A stretch of 22,195 nt of DNA from JBBSDV01 sp038240335 (GTDB lineage Bacteria; Chloroflexota; Dehalococcoidia; DSTF01; JACRBR01). The translations under genes and the position numbers were made by a program. Shown one piece after another: positions 7,919-16,557 of the stretch; within the stretch, counting starts at the first letter, position 1, and each line of letters starts with the position of its first letter. The notes under the pieces were generated by a model, which was not told where the DNA came from, did no database searches, and saw nothing but the letters and a program-made list of their open reading frames with translations. The stretch covers positions 1 through 22,195 of the forward strand of contig JBBSDV010000025.1 in assembly GCA_038240335.1 (NCBI GenBank), read 5' to 3'.

Positions 7919-9630
7919 AGTTCGCCCTCGGCCAATACGAAGAGCCGGTCAAGAAGCGCATCGCGTCGCTCGTCGAGGCCAACGCCGCGAACCGGATCTG
8001 GGCCCGCGACGCCTCGTTCTGGGGCGGCGACGACGCGCGCCGGGCCTCGGTCGCATCGCGCTTAGGTTGGCTCGACGTTGCGAGCACGATGCGCGCGCAC
8101 GCCGGCGAGATCAACGCCTTCGCCGAGAAGGTGCGCGCTGACGGCATCGTCGATGCCGTTTTGCTCGGCATGGGTGGCAGCTCGCTCGCGCCGGAAGTGC
8201 TCCGGCAGAGCATCGTGGCGCAGAGCAGCTCCGGGGCGCAGGTGCGCCTTCACGTTCTCGATACGACCAACCCGGCGACGATTGCCGCGGTCACGCAGCA
8301 GATCGATCCCGCGAAGACGCTCTGTTTCGTCTCTTCGAAGTCCGGCACGACGCTGGAGGCGCTGTCGCTCTTCGCCTACTTTCACAGCCTCGTCGAGGCC
8401 GCGAAGCCCGGGCGCGCCGGCGGGAACTTTGTCGCTATCACCGATGCCGGCACGCCACTCGAAGCGCTCGCGAATGAGCAGAGCTTCCGCCACGTCTTCA
8501 CGAACCCCAGCGACATTGGCGGCCGATATTCCGCACTGTCGTACTTCGGTCTCGTCCCGGCCGCCGTCGCCGGCGTTGACATCGAGAAACTGCTCGATCG
8601 CGGTATCGCCGCCGAAACCGATGCGCATGCGCCAAACAGCGATGCGCTGCGCCTCGGCGCGGCACTCGGCGAGCTCGCACTCGCCGGTCGCGACAAGTGC
8701 ACCTTCGTCGTCTCAGAGGGCGTCGCGGCGTTCGGTCTCTGGGTCGAGCAGCTGATCGCGGAGAGCACCGGCAAGCTCGGCAAGGGCATCTTGCCAGTCG
8801 CCGACGAACCGCTCGGTGATCCCTCGCCGTACCGCGACGATCGCGTCTTCGTACAACTGCGGCTCGCGAGCGACGACAACGCCGCGAACGACGCGGCGAT
8901 CGCCGCGCTCAGCGGGAGTGGGGCGCCGGTCGTCACCATCGAGCTTGCCGACGCCTATGACCTCGGCCGCGAGTTCGTTCGCTGGGAGTTCGCCGTCGCC
9001 GTCGTCGGCCACGTCCTCGACATCGATCCGTTCGACCAGCCGAACGTCCAGGAGTCGAAGGACAACACGGACCGCGTGCTCACCGAGTTCGGCAAGACCG
9101 GCAAACTAGACATAACCACTGTCGATGATGCGGCAGCACCGATCGCCATCTCTGAGCGTGACGGGAAGAGCATCGTCGCGGCCGATGTCGAAGCCGCGGT
9201 GCGGAATCTCGTCGCCCAGCTTCGTCCGCGCGACTACCTCGCCATAACCGCGTACGTGCAGCCGACGAAGGAGAGCGATGCCGCCTTCGCCGACATGCGG
9301 GCTCACGTACGAGACGCGCACCGTGTCGCGACGACGCTCGGCTACGGTCCGCGCTTCCTCCACTCGACAGGGCAGCTTCATAAGGGCGGTCCGCCGACGG
9401 GCGCATTCGTGCAAGTGACAGCGGCCGAACGGGATGACATCGCCATCCCCGGAAAGCCATTCACCTTCGGGCAACTCAAGGCCGCGCAGGGCATCGGCGA
9501 CTTTCAGTCGATCGCGGCGCACGGACGGCCGGTGCTGCGCGTGCACCTCGGCGCTGACATCGAGCACGGACTGACGATGCTGCGAGACGCCATTCGCGCC
9601 GCCACGGCGCAACACGCAGGGGAGAAATAA
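7915..9630 (+). CDS. pgi: Glucose-6-phosphate isomerase
   Basis: Pgi interconverts glucose-6-phosphate and fructose-6-phosphate, feeding sugar formed by Tkt and Tal back to Zwf. The 571-residue protein has the first SIS domain with LLGMGGSSLAPEVL (83-96) and the phosphate loop SSKSGTTLEAL (140-150). It also has the second domain and the C-terminal GPRFLHSTGQLHKGG, starting at residue 478, with the catalytic-region His. It resembles the Pgi half of fused transaldolase/isomerase proteins more than the classic E. coli enzyme. A catalytic Glu is expected in the middle but I did not place it firmly. ATG 7915 overlaps the tal stop as ATGA, so translation is likely coupled. The stop is 2 bp before gnd. 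Confidence 0.93.
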   Translation: MKFALGQYEEPVKKRIASLVEANAANRIWARDASFWGGDDARRASVASRLGWLDVASTMRAHAGEINAFAEKVRADGIVDAVLLGMGGSSLAPEVLRQSIVAQSSSGAQVRLHVLDTTNPATIAAVTQQIDPAKTLCFVSSKSGTTLEALSLFAYFHSLVEAAKPGRAGGNFVAITDAGTPLEALANEQSFRHVFTNPSDIGGRYSALSYFGLVPAAVAGVDIEKLLDRGIAAETDAHAPNSDALRLGAALGELALAGRDKCTFVVSEGVAAFGLWVEQLIAESTGKLGKGILPVADEPLGDPSPYRDDRVFVQLRLASDDNAANDAAIAALSGSGAPVVTIELADAYDLGREFVRWEFAVAVVGHVLDIDPFDQPNVQESKDNTDRVLTEFGKTGKLDITTVDDAAAPIAISERDGKSIVAADVEAAVRNLVAQLRPRDYLAITAYVQPTKESDAAFADMRAHVRDAHRVATTLGYGPRFLHSTGQLHKGGPPTGAFVQVTAAERDDIAIPGKPFTFGQLKAAQGIGDFQSIAAHGRPVLRVHLGADIEHGLTMLRDAIRAATAQHAGEK

Positions 9631-9632
9631 GC

Positions 9633-10532
<900 letters not shown>

Positions 10533-10537
10533 CGACC

Positions 10538-12073
10538 ATGACTACGATGACAACCGCCCCGATTGAGAACCCGCTACGCGCCGGCATGCGGCTGCAGCGC
10601 ACGCCCGACGCATGCGCCGTCGTCGTCTTCGGCGCCACCGGCGATCTCACCGCGCGCAAGCTTATGCCGGCGCTCTACAACCTCGCGCGCGAGCGCTCGC
10701 TGCCCGGTGGCTTCTCGATCGTCGGTTATGCCCGCCGCGACTGGAGCGATGAGCAGTTCCGCGCCGCGATGAAGGAAGGTGTCACGAAGTACTCGCGCGA
10801 GCCGATCGATGAATCGCTCTGGGAGAGCTTCGCGCGCGAGCTCCATTACGTGCCCGGCAACTTCGACGACGCCGAGGCCTATACCCGCCTCGCCGACCGC
10901 CTCGGCAAGCAGGACGCCGCGCACGGCGCGGGCGGCAATCGCCTCTTCTATCTCGCGACGCCGCCGACGGCCTACGCCCCGATCGCCGAACACCTCGGCG
11001 CAGCCGGCCTCGCCCGGCCGGCGGACGGCTGGGCGAGGCTCGTCGTCGAGAAGCCGTTCGGCCGCGATCTGGCATCGGCCCGCGCCCTCGACCAGGAACT
11101 CGGCACGGTCTTCCGCGAGCGACAGATCTACCGTATCGACCACTATCTCGGCAAAGAGACGGTGCAGAACATCATGGTGTTCCGGTTCAGCAACGGCATC
11201 TTCGAGCCGATCTGGAACCGGCGCTACGTCGATAACGTGCAGGTCTCGGTCGCCGAGACCGTCGGAGTCGAGGGCCGCGGCGGCTACTACGAGGAGTCCG
11301 GCGCTCTCCGCGACATGGTGCAGAACCACCTCATGCAGGTGCTCGCGCTCGTCGCGATGGAGCCCGTCGCGTCGTTCCAGGGCGACGCCGTCCGCGACGA
11401 GAAGGCCAAGGTCTTCCATGCCATCAGGCCGATCGACGACATCACGCGCGACACGGTGCGCGCGCAATATCGCGCCGGAGCGATCTTCGGTAAGGACGTG
11501 CCCGGTTATCGCGAGGAGGAGGGCGTCGCGCCTGACTCCAACACCGACACGTACGCCGCCATGAAGCTCGAGATCGAGAACTGGCGCTGGTCCGGCGTGC
11601 CCTTCTACCTGCGCGTCGGCAAGCGCCTGCCAAAGCGCGCGACGGAGGTGGCGATTACCTTCAACCGTGCGCCGCTGCAGCTCTTCCGGCAGATGGGCGG
11701 CGACAATCCGACGCCGAACCTGCTTGTTCTTCGCATCCAGCCGGATGAGGGTATCTCCCTGCGCTTCGGCGCGAAGGTACCCGGCACGCGCTCCGACGTG
11801 CGACCCGTGAACATGGACTTCCGCTACGGTAACTCATTCGGCGTCGATCCGCCGGAGGCGTACGAGCGCCTGCTGCTCGATGCGATGCTCGGCGACTCGA
11901 CGCTGTTCACGCGCTGGGACGGCGTCGAGGCGGCGTGGGAGTTGCTGACGCCGGTGATCGACTCGTGGGCGGGCGGCGATTCCCCGATGCAGTTTTATGA
12001 TGCGGGCAGTTGGGGGCCGGAAGCGGCGAAGCATCTCATTGAACGGGACGGACGCGAATGGCATCGGATGTAG
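10538..12073 (+). CDS. zwf: Glucose-6-phosphate 1-dehydrogenase
   Basis: Zwf oxidises glucose-6-phosphate to 6-phosphogluconolactone, the entry step of the oxidative pentose phosphate pathway. The 511-residue protein begins its Rossmann domain with VVVFGATGDLTARKLMPAL (28-46). It has the active-site signature RIDHYLGKE (199-207), in which His202 and Lys206 contact substrate, then FRFSNGIFEPIWNR and a DMVQNHLMQ helix carrying the catalytic His. The C-terminal half holds FYLRVGKRLPKRATEV. Length and motifs are normal. ATG 10538 lies 5 bp after gnd with GTGGAG upstream; a second ATG three codons in (10547) is possible. The 3' end overlaps opcA by 16 bp. Confidence 0.97.
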   Translation: MTTMTTAPIENPLRAGMRLQRTPDACAVVVFGATGDLTARKLMPALYNLARERSLPGGFSIVGYARRDWSDEQFRAAMKEGVTKYSREPIDESLWESFARELHYVPGNFDDAEAYTRLADRLGKQDAAHGAGGNRLFYLATPPTAYAPIAEHLGAAGLARPADGWARLVVEKPFGRDLASARALDQELGTVFRERQIYRIDHYLGKETVQNIMVFRFSNGIFEPIWNRRYVDNVQVSVAETVGVEGRGGYYEESGALRDMVQNHLMQVLALVAMEPVASFQGDAVRDEKAKVFHAIRPIDDITRDTVRAQYRAGAIFGKDVPGYREEEGVAPDSNTDTYAAMKLEIENWRWSGVPFYLRVGKRLPKRATEVAITFNRAPLQLFRQMGGDNPTPNLLVLRIQPDEGISLRFGAKVPGTRSDVRPVNMDFRYGNSFGVDPPEAYERLLLDAMLGDSTLFTRWDGVEAAWELLTPVIDSWAGGDSPMQFYDAGSWGPEAAKHLIERDGREWHRM

Positions 12074-13158
12074 AGAGCCCGATCGAGCGCATCGCCGAGC
12101 ATCCCAGCGCCGTCGAACCTTCGGCAATCGAGCATGAGTTCGACAAGATCTGGGCCGAGACGTCCTCCGAGTCTCCCGGCGACTCCTCGGTACGCCTTCG
12201 CACGGTGAACTTCGTCGCGCTCGGCTGTGACGAGGCGTCGGTGGGCCGCTTCGAGGCCGTGATGGAGGTGTTACCGCAGCGGCAGCCGTGCCGAGGCGTC
12301 CTCGCCGCCGTCTATGCGGGCCAGCCCTCTCTCGAAGCCTCGATCTCGGCGCATTGCTGGCGCGCGGGTGGCGGCAGCCGTCATCTGTGCTCCGAGGAAG
12401 TCACCCTGCGCGGCGGCCTCAAAGACGAGCATGCGCTCGGCTCCGCGGTGCTTGCTCTCCTCGTGCCGGAGTTGCCGGTAGCGACGTGGGTGATCGGCGA
12501 GCCGCTCCTTTCGTCGCATCTTGTCACCGACCTGATCGAGGCGTCGGATCGCATCTTCATCGACACCGGCGAAGCGGCGGACACGAGCGCCGCCATGCGC
12601 GCCGTCCTCTCGACGCGCGAGTCCCGCGACATCGAGCTCTGCGACCTCGCCTGGTACCGGCTCGACGCGTGGCGCAGTCTCGTTGCCCAGTTCTTCGATG
12701 GCGACGAGGGCTTGCGCCAGGTGCGGCGCGTCCGCACGATCGAGATCACGGCGGGGGCGGATCGATCGCGCGCCGATGCGCTATTGCTCGCCGGCTGGAT
12801 GGTCTCGGCGCTCGGCCTGTCGCTCGCGGATCGCCGCGCGACCGATGCGAGCATCGAGGCGACACTCTACGAATCGAGCCGCCCTGTGACGCTGCGCATT
12901 AGCCACGGCGCCGAGACTGATACCGCTATCAGCGGCGTCCGGATCGAGACGCCGGACGTCCAGTTCGTGCTCGAGCTCCATTCGGAGAGCGGCCACATTC
13001 ACGTGCGGCAAGAGTGGCCCGACGCGCCGATCGAGCGCAAGGTGGCGTCTGAGCCGACAGACGACGCATCGATCTTCATCGTCGCGCTCGAGGACGGCCT
13101 CGGCTCGAAGCTCTACGGCCGCTCGTTGATGAGCGCGCTCTCGCTTCTCGGCGACTAA
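12058..13158 (+). CDS. opcA: OpcA-like glucose-6-phosphate dehydrogenase assembly protein
   Basis: OpcA helps assemble and redox-activate Zwf in cyanobacteria and is found behind zwf in actinobacteria and Chloroflexota. The 366-residue protein starts with an IEHEFDKIWAE-type N-terminus, followed by RLRTVNFVAL. It then has CSEEVTLRGG, the conserved strand region LLVPELPVATWVIGEP (151-166) and SDRIFIDT, all typical of OpcA. It lacks enzyme motifs, in line with a helper role. The gene begins inside the last 16 bp of zwf, the strongest overlap in the operon, and the two products probably act together. Its TAA overlaps the stop of the convergent hydrolase gene (13155-13158), so the operon has no room for a classical terminator. 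In actinobacteria pgl usually follows; it does not here. Confidence 0.9.
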   Translation: MASDVESPIERIAEHPSAVEPSAIEHEFDKIWAETSSESPGDSSVRLRTVNFVALGCDEASVGRFEAVMEVLPQRQPCRGVLAAVYAGQPSLEASISAHCWRAGGGSRHLCSEEVTLRGGLKDEHALGSAVLALLVPELPVATWVIGEPLLSSHLVTDLIEASDRIFIDTGEAADTSAAMRAVLSTRESRDIELCDLAWYRLDAWRSLVAQFFDGDEGLRQVRRVRTIEITAGADRSRADALLLAGWMVSALGLSLADRRATDASIEATLYESSRPVTLRISHGAETDTAISGVRIETPDVQFVLELHSESGHIHVRQEWPDAPIERKVASEPTDDASIFIVALEDGLGSKLYGRSLMSALSLLGD

Positions 13159-14036
13159 GGCTCGCTCCGCAGGAAGTCCCAAAGCACTGTCATGAACACC
13201 TCGAGCTGGTCGTGGTGCACCCAGTGCCCAGCATCTTTCACGAGCACGCTCTTGTAGTGATGAAACGCCGATGCCTTGCCGTCCGCCACCGGGTCGGACG
13301 CCCAGCTCTCCGATCCCCGGACGAGCAGCGTCGGGCAGCAGATCTGGTTCCAGATCTCGCGCGCCTCGGCGATGTTGAACTCGTACGGCGACCGTAGCCG
13401 CACGTAATTGTCGAACTTCCAGCTCGACGTGCCATCGTCATTCTTTCGCATGCCGTGGATCGTCAGGTGCAGCGCCATCTCGGCCGCCAGGTGCGGGTTT
13501 TCTTCGCGCATGCGCTGCACGGCGTCTTCGATGTTTGTGTAGCGCCGCGGCTTTCGCTCATCGAACTCCTGCATCTGCCCGATCCACGCACGCATCCGCG
13601 ACGACGCCGGCGTCGGCTCGCCAACCCGCGGACCGAGACCCTCGACTGCGACGACCTTCCGTACGAACTGCGGGTAGATGCCGGTATATTCGAGCGCTAC
13701 TGCCCCGCCGAGCGAGTGGCCGACGACCGTCAGCGGATTGCGGTCGAGCTCGCGGCCGAGCATCGCAACGTCAAGCACGAATTCGGGCAGGCTGTATTGG
13801 CTGCCGACGGACCATTGGCTATCGCCGTGGCCGCGCAGGTCGACGGCGTAGACGCAGTACTCGTCCTTGAGGCGCACTGCCACCTGATCCCACGTGCGCG
13901 CGTGATCGCGGTTCCCGTGGATCAGCAGCAGCGGCGGATTCGCCTCGTCGCCCCATACGACGTAGTGCAGCTTGAGGCGCTGCGACCAGTAGTAACGGGA
14001 GACCGGCTCATCGGGCAACGTATCGCTCCTCAGCAT
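13155..14036 (-). CDS. Alpha/beta hydrolase
   Basis: The 293-residue protein has an alpha/beta-hydrolase fold. An oxyanion strand LLLIHGNRDHARTW (36-49) comes first, then DLRGHGDS (66-73). The nucleophile elbow is VVGHSLGGAVAL with Ser108, and a late DAGHWVHHDQLEVF carries the catalytic His. The acid is probably the Glu or Asp in VRGSESWASDP. There is no signal peptide, so it is cytoplasmic. Esterase, C-C hydrolase and haloalkane-type enzymes share this pattern and the substrate is unknown. I prefer ATG 14036; a TTG at 14051 would add five residues, and neither has a convincing ribosome-binding site. It runs convergent to opcA with overlapping stops, and I see no sign that it supplies the missing gluconolactonase. 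Confidence 0.85.
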   Translation of the reverse strand: MLRSDTLPDEPVSRYYWSQRLKLHYVVWGDEANPPLLLIHGNRDHARTWDQVAVRLKDEYCVYAVDLRGHGDSQWSVGSQYSLPEFVLDVAMLGRELDRNPLTVVGHSLGGAVALEYTGIYPQFVRKVVAVEGLGPRVGEPTPASSRMRAWIGQMQEFDERKPRRYTNIEDAVQRMREENPHLAAEMALHLTIHGMRKNDDGTSSWKFDNYVRLRSPYEFNIAEAREIWNQICCPTLLVRGSESWASDPVADGKASAFHHYKSVLVKDAGHWVHHDQLEVFMTVLWDFLRSEP

Positions 14037-14251
14037 TCGGCGCTGTCGCAACGCTACGGCACACTCCGTCGGCGGTCAAGGATGATCCGCAGTTCTCGAA
14101 TTGACGATCACCTGCGACCGAGACTTAAGAGTTGCTTCATCGGCGAGACGCGCGGGAGTGCAGAGAGCGCAGCGCCTCTGCGTGCCTGCTCACGTGAAAG
14201 CTCACACAATGTTCCCGGGGTGCGCGCGAAGCGACGGCGTTTCGGTAGTGG
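14037..14251. other. Intergenic stretch without a supported gene
   Basis: No frame here codes for anything protein-like on either strand. A 6-bp hairpin (GCAGAG 14160-14165 with CTCTGC 14176-14181, 10-nt loop) lacks a T tract, so I do not call it a terminator. TTGACC on the minus strand (14079-14074) could be a -35 box for the hydrolase, but the matching -10 is poor. Confidence 0.4.
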
Positions 14252-14500
14252 TCAGTTTGATTTCGAGGCGGGCAGGCGGTCGAGGATGAGCATCACTACG
14301 AGGCCCAGAATGAGTGGCCCAGCAAGAAGCTGCGGCCAAAACCATATGAAGGCGAAAGCTACCAGTGGAGTGCCCTCACAGCCACCACTTGCCCGCTCGC
14401 AGGTCGCAACGAACCACACGCTTACTGCCACCCAGAACAAAGTCCAGATCGCGTCCGCGAGAACTGAGACCAGTAACGCAGGCAATAAAAGGTGGTTCAT
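14252..14500 (-). CDS. Possible small membrane protein
   Basis: This is an 82-residue frame that I do not recognise. It is strongly hydrophobic: about residues 3-32 (LLLPALLVSVLADAIWTLFW and on) and 46-73 form two membrane segments, joined by a short loop with two Cys (CERASGGC) and ending in a basic/polar tail (DRLPASKSN). The ATG at 14500 has GGGAG only 2-3 nt upstream, too close for a strong site. The surrounding DNA looks less GC-rich than its neighbours. The hydrophobic pattern with a charged tail argues for a real protein, but a chance open frame in a 589-bp gap is possible. Confidence 0.45.
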   Translation of the reverse strand: MNHLLLPALLVSVLADAIWTLFWVAVSVWFVATCERASGGCEGTPLVAFAFIWFWPQLLAGPLILGLVVMLILDRLPASKSN

Positions 14501-14625
14501 TGCTCCCAGCGTGCCATGACGTGGCCAGGATCTGTAGAGTGGCGGATGCCTAAACGCTCAAGCAGACCACACGGCGACCCGCCAGCCCAGTCGGACAAGC
14601 CCTACGAAGCATTCGGCGCCGGTGG

Positions 14626-15540
14626 CTAGCGGCTGCCGCGCAACCGCGGATCCGCGATGTCGCGGATCGAGTCACCCAGCAGATTGAATCCGAGCACTGT
14701 GAGCGTGATCGCCGCGCCCGGAAAGATCGCCGACTCGAGGTGGTACGGGAAGTTGTTCCGCGCATCACTGACGTCACGCCCCCAGGAGGCGGCATTCGGA
14801 ATGCCGAGGCCGAGGAACGAGAGCGCCGCTTCGGCCAGGATGATGCCGCCGAGCAGGGTCGTCATCACGATGATCGCCAGCGCGACCACGTTCGGCAGGA
14901 TGTGCCGCAACAGGATGCGCGGCATCCACGCCCCGCCGGCGCGCGCTGCCTCGACGTACTGGTTGTTCTTCTCCGACAGCACGGCGCCGCGCACGATGCG
15001 CGTGACGCCGGGGATCACCGCGAGCATCAGCGCGAAGACAATCGTCCGGAACGACGGCCCGAGCGCCAGCGTGATGATCAGCAGCAGCAGCAGTGGCGGG
15101 AACGCGATCGCCGTGTCCACAGCGCGCTGGATCAATGAATCGAATGCGCCGCCGGCATATCCCGAAAGGATGCCGAGGAGAGTGCCGATCGACGCCCCGC
15201 CGACGACTGAAATCAGCGCCACCGAGAGCGAGATGCGGCTGCCGTAGACGACGCGGCTGAAGATGTCGCGGCCTACGCGTTCGGTGCCAAAGAGATGCGC
15301 CGACGAGATCGAGGCGTCTGTCTCGCGCGAGAGGTGATTTGGCGTAAATGGTGCGATCCACGGCGCGAAAATCGCGGCCAGCGTGAAAAGGATGATGATG
15401 AGCAGTCCGAGGACGCCCAGCGGGTTCTGCCTTGCCAGTGTCCCGAGCTTGCCGAGACGCTGACGCATCGTCGGCGCCTGCAATGAAAGCGCGTCGTCAC
15501 CTACGATCAGGGGTGGGCCTACAGCAATTTCACCGGACAA
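14626..15540 (-). CDS. ABC transporter permease, DppC/OppC type
   Basis: This is the second inner-membrane permease of a peptide/nickel-type importer. The 304-residue protein has a cytoplasmic N-terminus of about 38 residues and a first membrane segment at about 41-63. The family motif FGTERVGRD (84-92) is present, and further membrane segments follow. The coupling (EAA) loop is YVEAARAGGAWMPRILLRHILPN, at roughly 195-217, which docks on the ATPase. FLGLGIPNAASWG near residue 242 is typical of DppC. The TTG start at 15540 is backed by GAGGA with a 6-nt spacer. It follows the DppB-type gene by 15 bp and ends the operon. No ATPase gene comes after it. The substrate is unknown. Confidence 0.93.
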   Translation of the reverse strand: MSGEIAVGPPLIVGDDALSLQAPTMRQRLGKLGTLARQNPLGVLGLLIIILFTLAAIFAPWIAPFTPNHLSRETDASISSAHLFGTERVGRDIFSRVVYGSRISLSVALISVVGGASIGTLLGILSGYAGGAFDSLIQRAVDTAIAFPPLLLLLIITLALGPSFRTIVFALMLAVIPGVTRIVRGAVLSEKNNQYVEAARAGGAWMPRILLRHILPNVVALAIIVMTTLLGGIILAEAALSFLGLGIPNAASWGRDVSDARNNFPYHLESAIFPGAAITLTVLGFNLLGDSIRDIADPRLRGSR

Positions 15541-15555
15541 GGTCGTTCCTCGCGA

Positions 15556-16554
15556 TTATGAATACCGAATGCGCGGGTCGAGCCAAGCGTAACTTATATC
15601 AACGATTAGGTTGACAACGACGACCGTCGCGCCGGCGTAGAGCGTCATCGATTGCACGACGTCAAAATCCTTGTTCGCCAGCGCCTTGAATGTGTAGTCG
15701 CCGAGCCCGGGCAGCGTAAAAATCTCCTCGATGATCAACGCGCCGCCGAGCAGTCCGGCGATCTGCAGACCGAGCACCGTGATCACCGGAATGAGCGAAT
15801 TCTTAAGACCGTGACTGATGATCACCGAACGCTCGCGCAGGCCCTTGGCGCGTGCCGTACGCATGTAGTCCTGGCGCAGCACTTCGAGCAGCGACGACCG
15901 CATCAGCCGCATGATGCCCGCCGCCGACCCCAGCGCGAGCACGGCTGACGGCGGCGCCATCTGCTTGAAGTTGAGCCACGGATCATCCGTGAGCCGCACA
16001 TATCGGCCCAGCGGTGGTGCATAGCTCCACAGTTCGTTCGGAATGATCAGCACCAGCGTCGCCACCCAGAACACCGGCACGGCGAGTCCGAAGATCGCCG
16101 TGATCCGGACGAAATAGTCCGGTATCGAATTTCGATAGATCGCTGAGACTACGCCGAAGGGAATGCCGACGATGATCGTAAAGATCAGCGTCAAGATCAT
16201 CAGCTCGAGCGTCACGGGCAATCGCTTGCGCAGTGTTGGGAACACCGGCTTGTGGTCGACGTTCGAGGTGCCGAGGTCGAACGTGACGACGCCCTTCGCG
16301 TACGACCCGTACTGACTGTCCTTGTTGAACGTCACGAACTTCGGACTCTTGAGGTCCACCGAGATCGGGAAGTAGGGCTTGTTCAGCCCGAGTTGCTCGT
16401 GGATCGCATCGAGCTGCTCCGCGCGGCAGTTGAGTTGACAGATACGGATCGCCGGATCCCCGGGTACGATCCGCAGCAGTGCGAACACTGCCACGGACAG
16501 CACCACGAGGATCGCGAAGCCGCTGAGCAGCCGGCGAAGGATGAACGTCTGCAT
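15556..16554 (-). CDS. ABC transporter permease, DppB/OppB type
   Basis: This is the first permease of the importer, 332 residues. It opens with the hallmark MQTFILRRLLSGFAILVVL and a first membrane segment, then FALLRIVPGDP (25-35), as in DppB. A periplasmic domain follows with two Cys (CQLNC), which may form a disulfide. Four or five more membrane segments follow, with a coupling loop DYMRTARAKGLRERSVI and the C-terminal EEIFTLPGLGDY, both typical of the family. The ATG at 16554 lies 3 bp after the stop of the binding-protein gene, so the two are co-transcribed and probably coupled. It should pair with the DppC-type product as a heterodimeric channel. Confidence 0.94.
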   Translation of the reverse strand: MQTFILRRLLSGFAILVVLSVAVFALLRIVPGDPAIRICQLNCRAEQLDAIHEQLGLNKPYFPISVDLKSPKFVTFNKDSQYGSYAKGVVTFDLGTSNVDHKPVFPTLRKRLPVTLELMILTLIFTIIVGIPFGVVSAIYRNSIPDYFVRITAIFGLAVPVFWVATLVLIIPNELWSYAPPLGRYVRLTDDPWLNFKQMAPPSAVLALGSAAGIMRLMRSSLLEVLRQDYMRTARAKGLRERSVIISHGLKNSLIPVITVLGLQIAGLLGGALIIEEIFTLPGLGDYTFKALANKDFDVVQSMTLYAGATVVVVNLIVDISYAWLDPRIRYS

Positions 16555-16557
16555 ACG

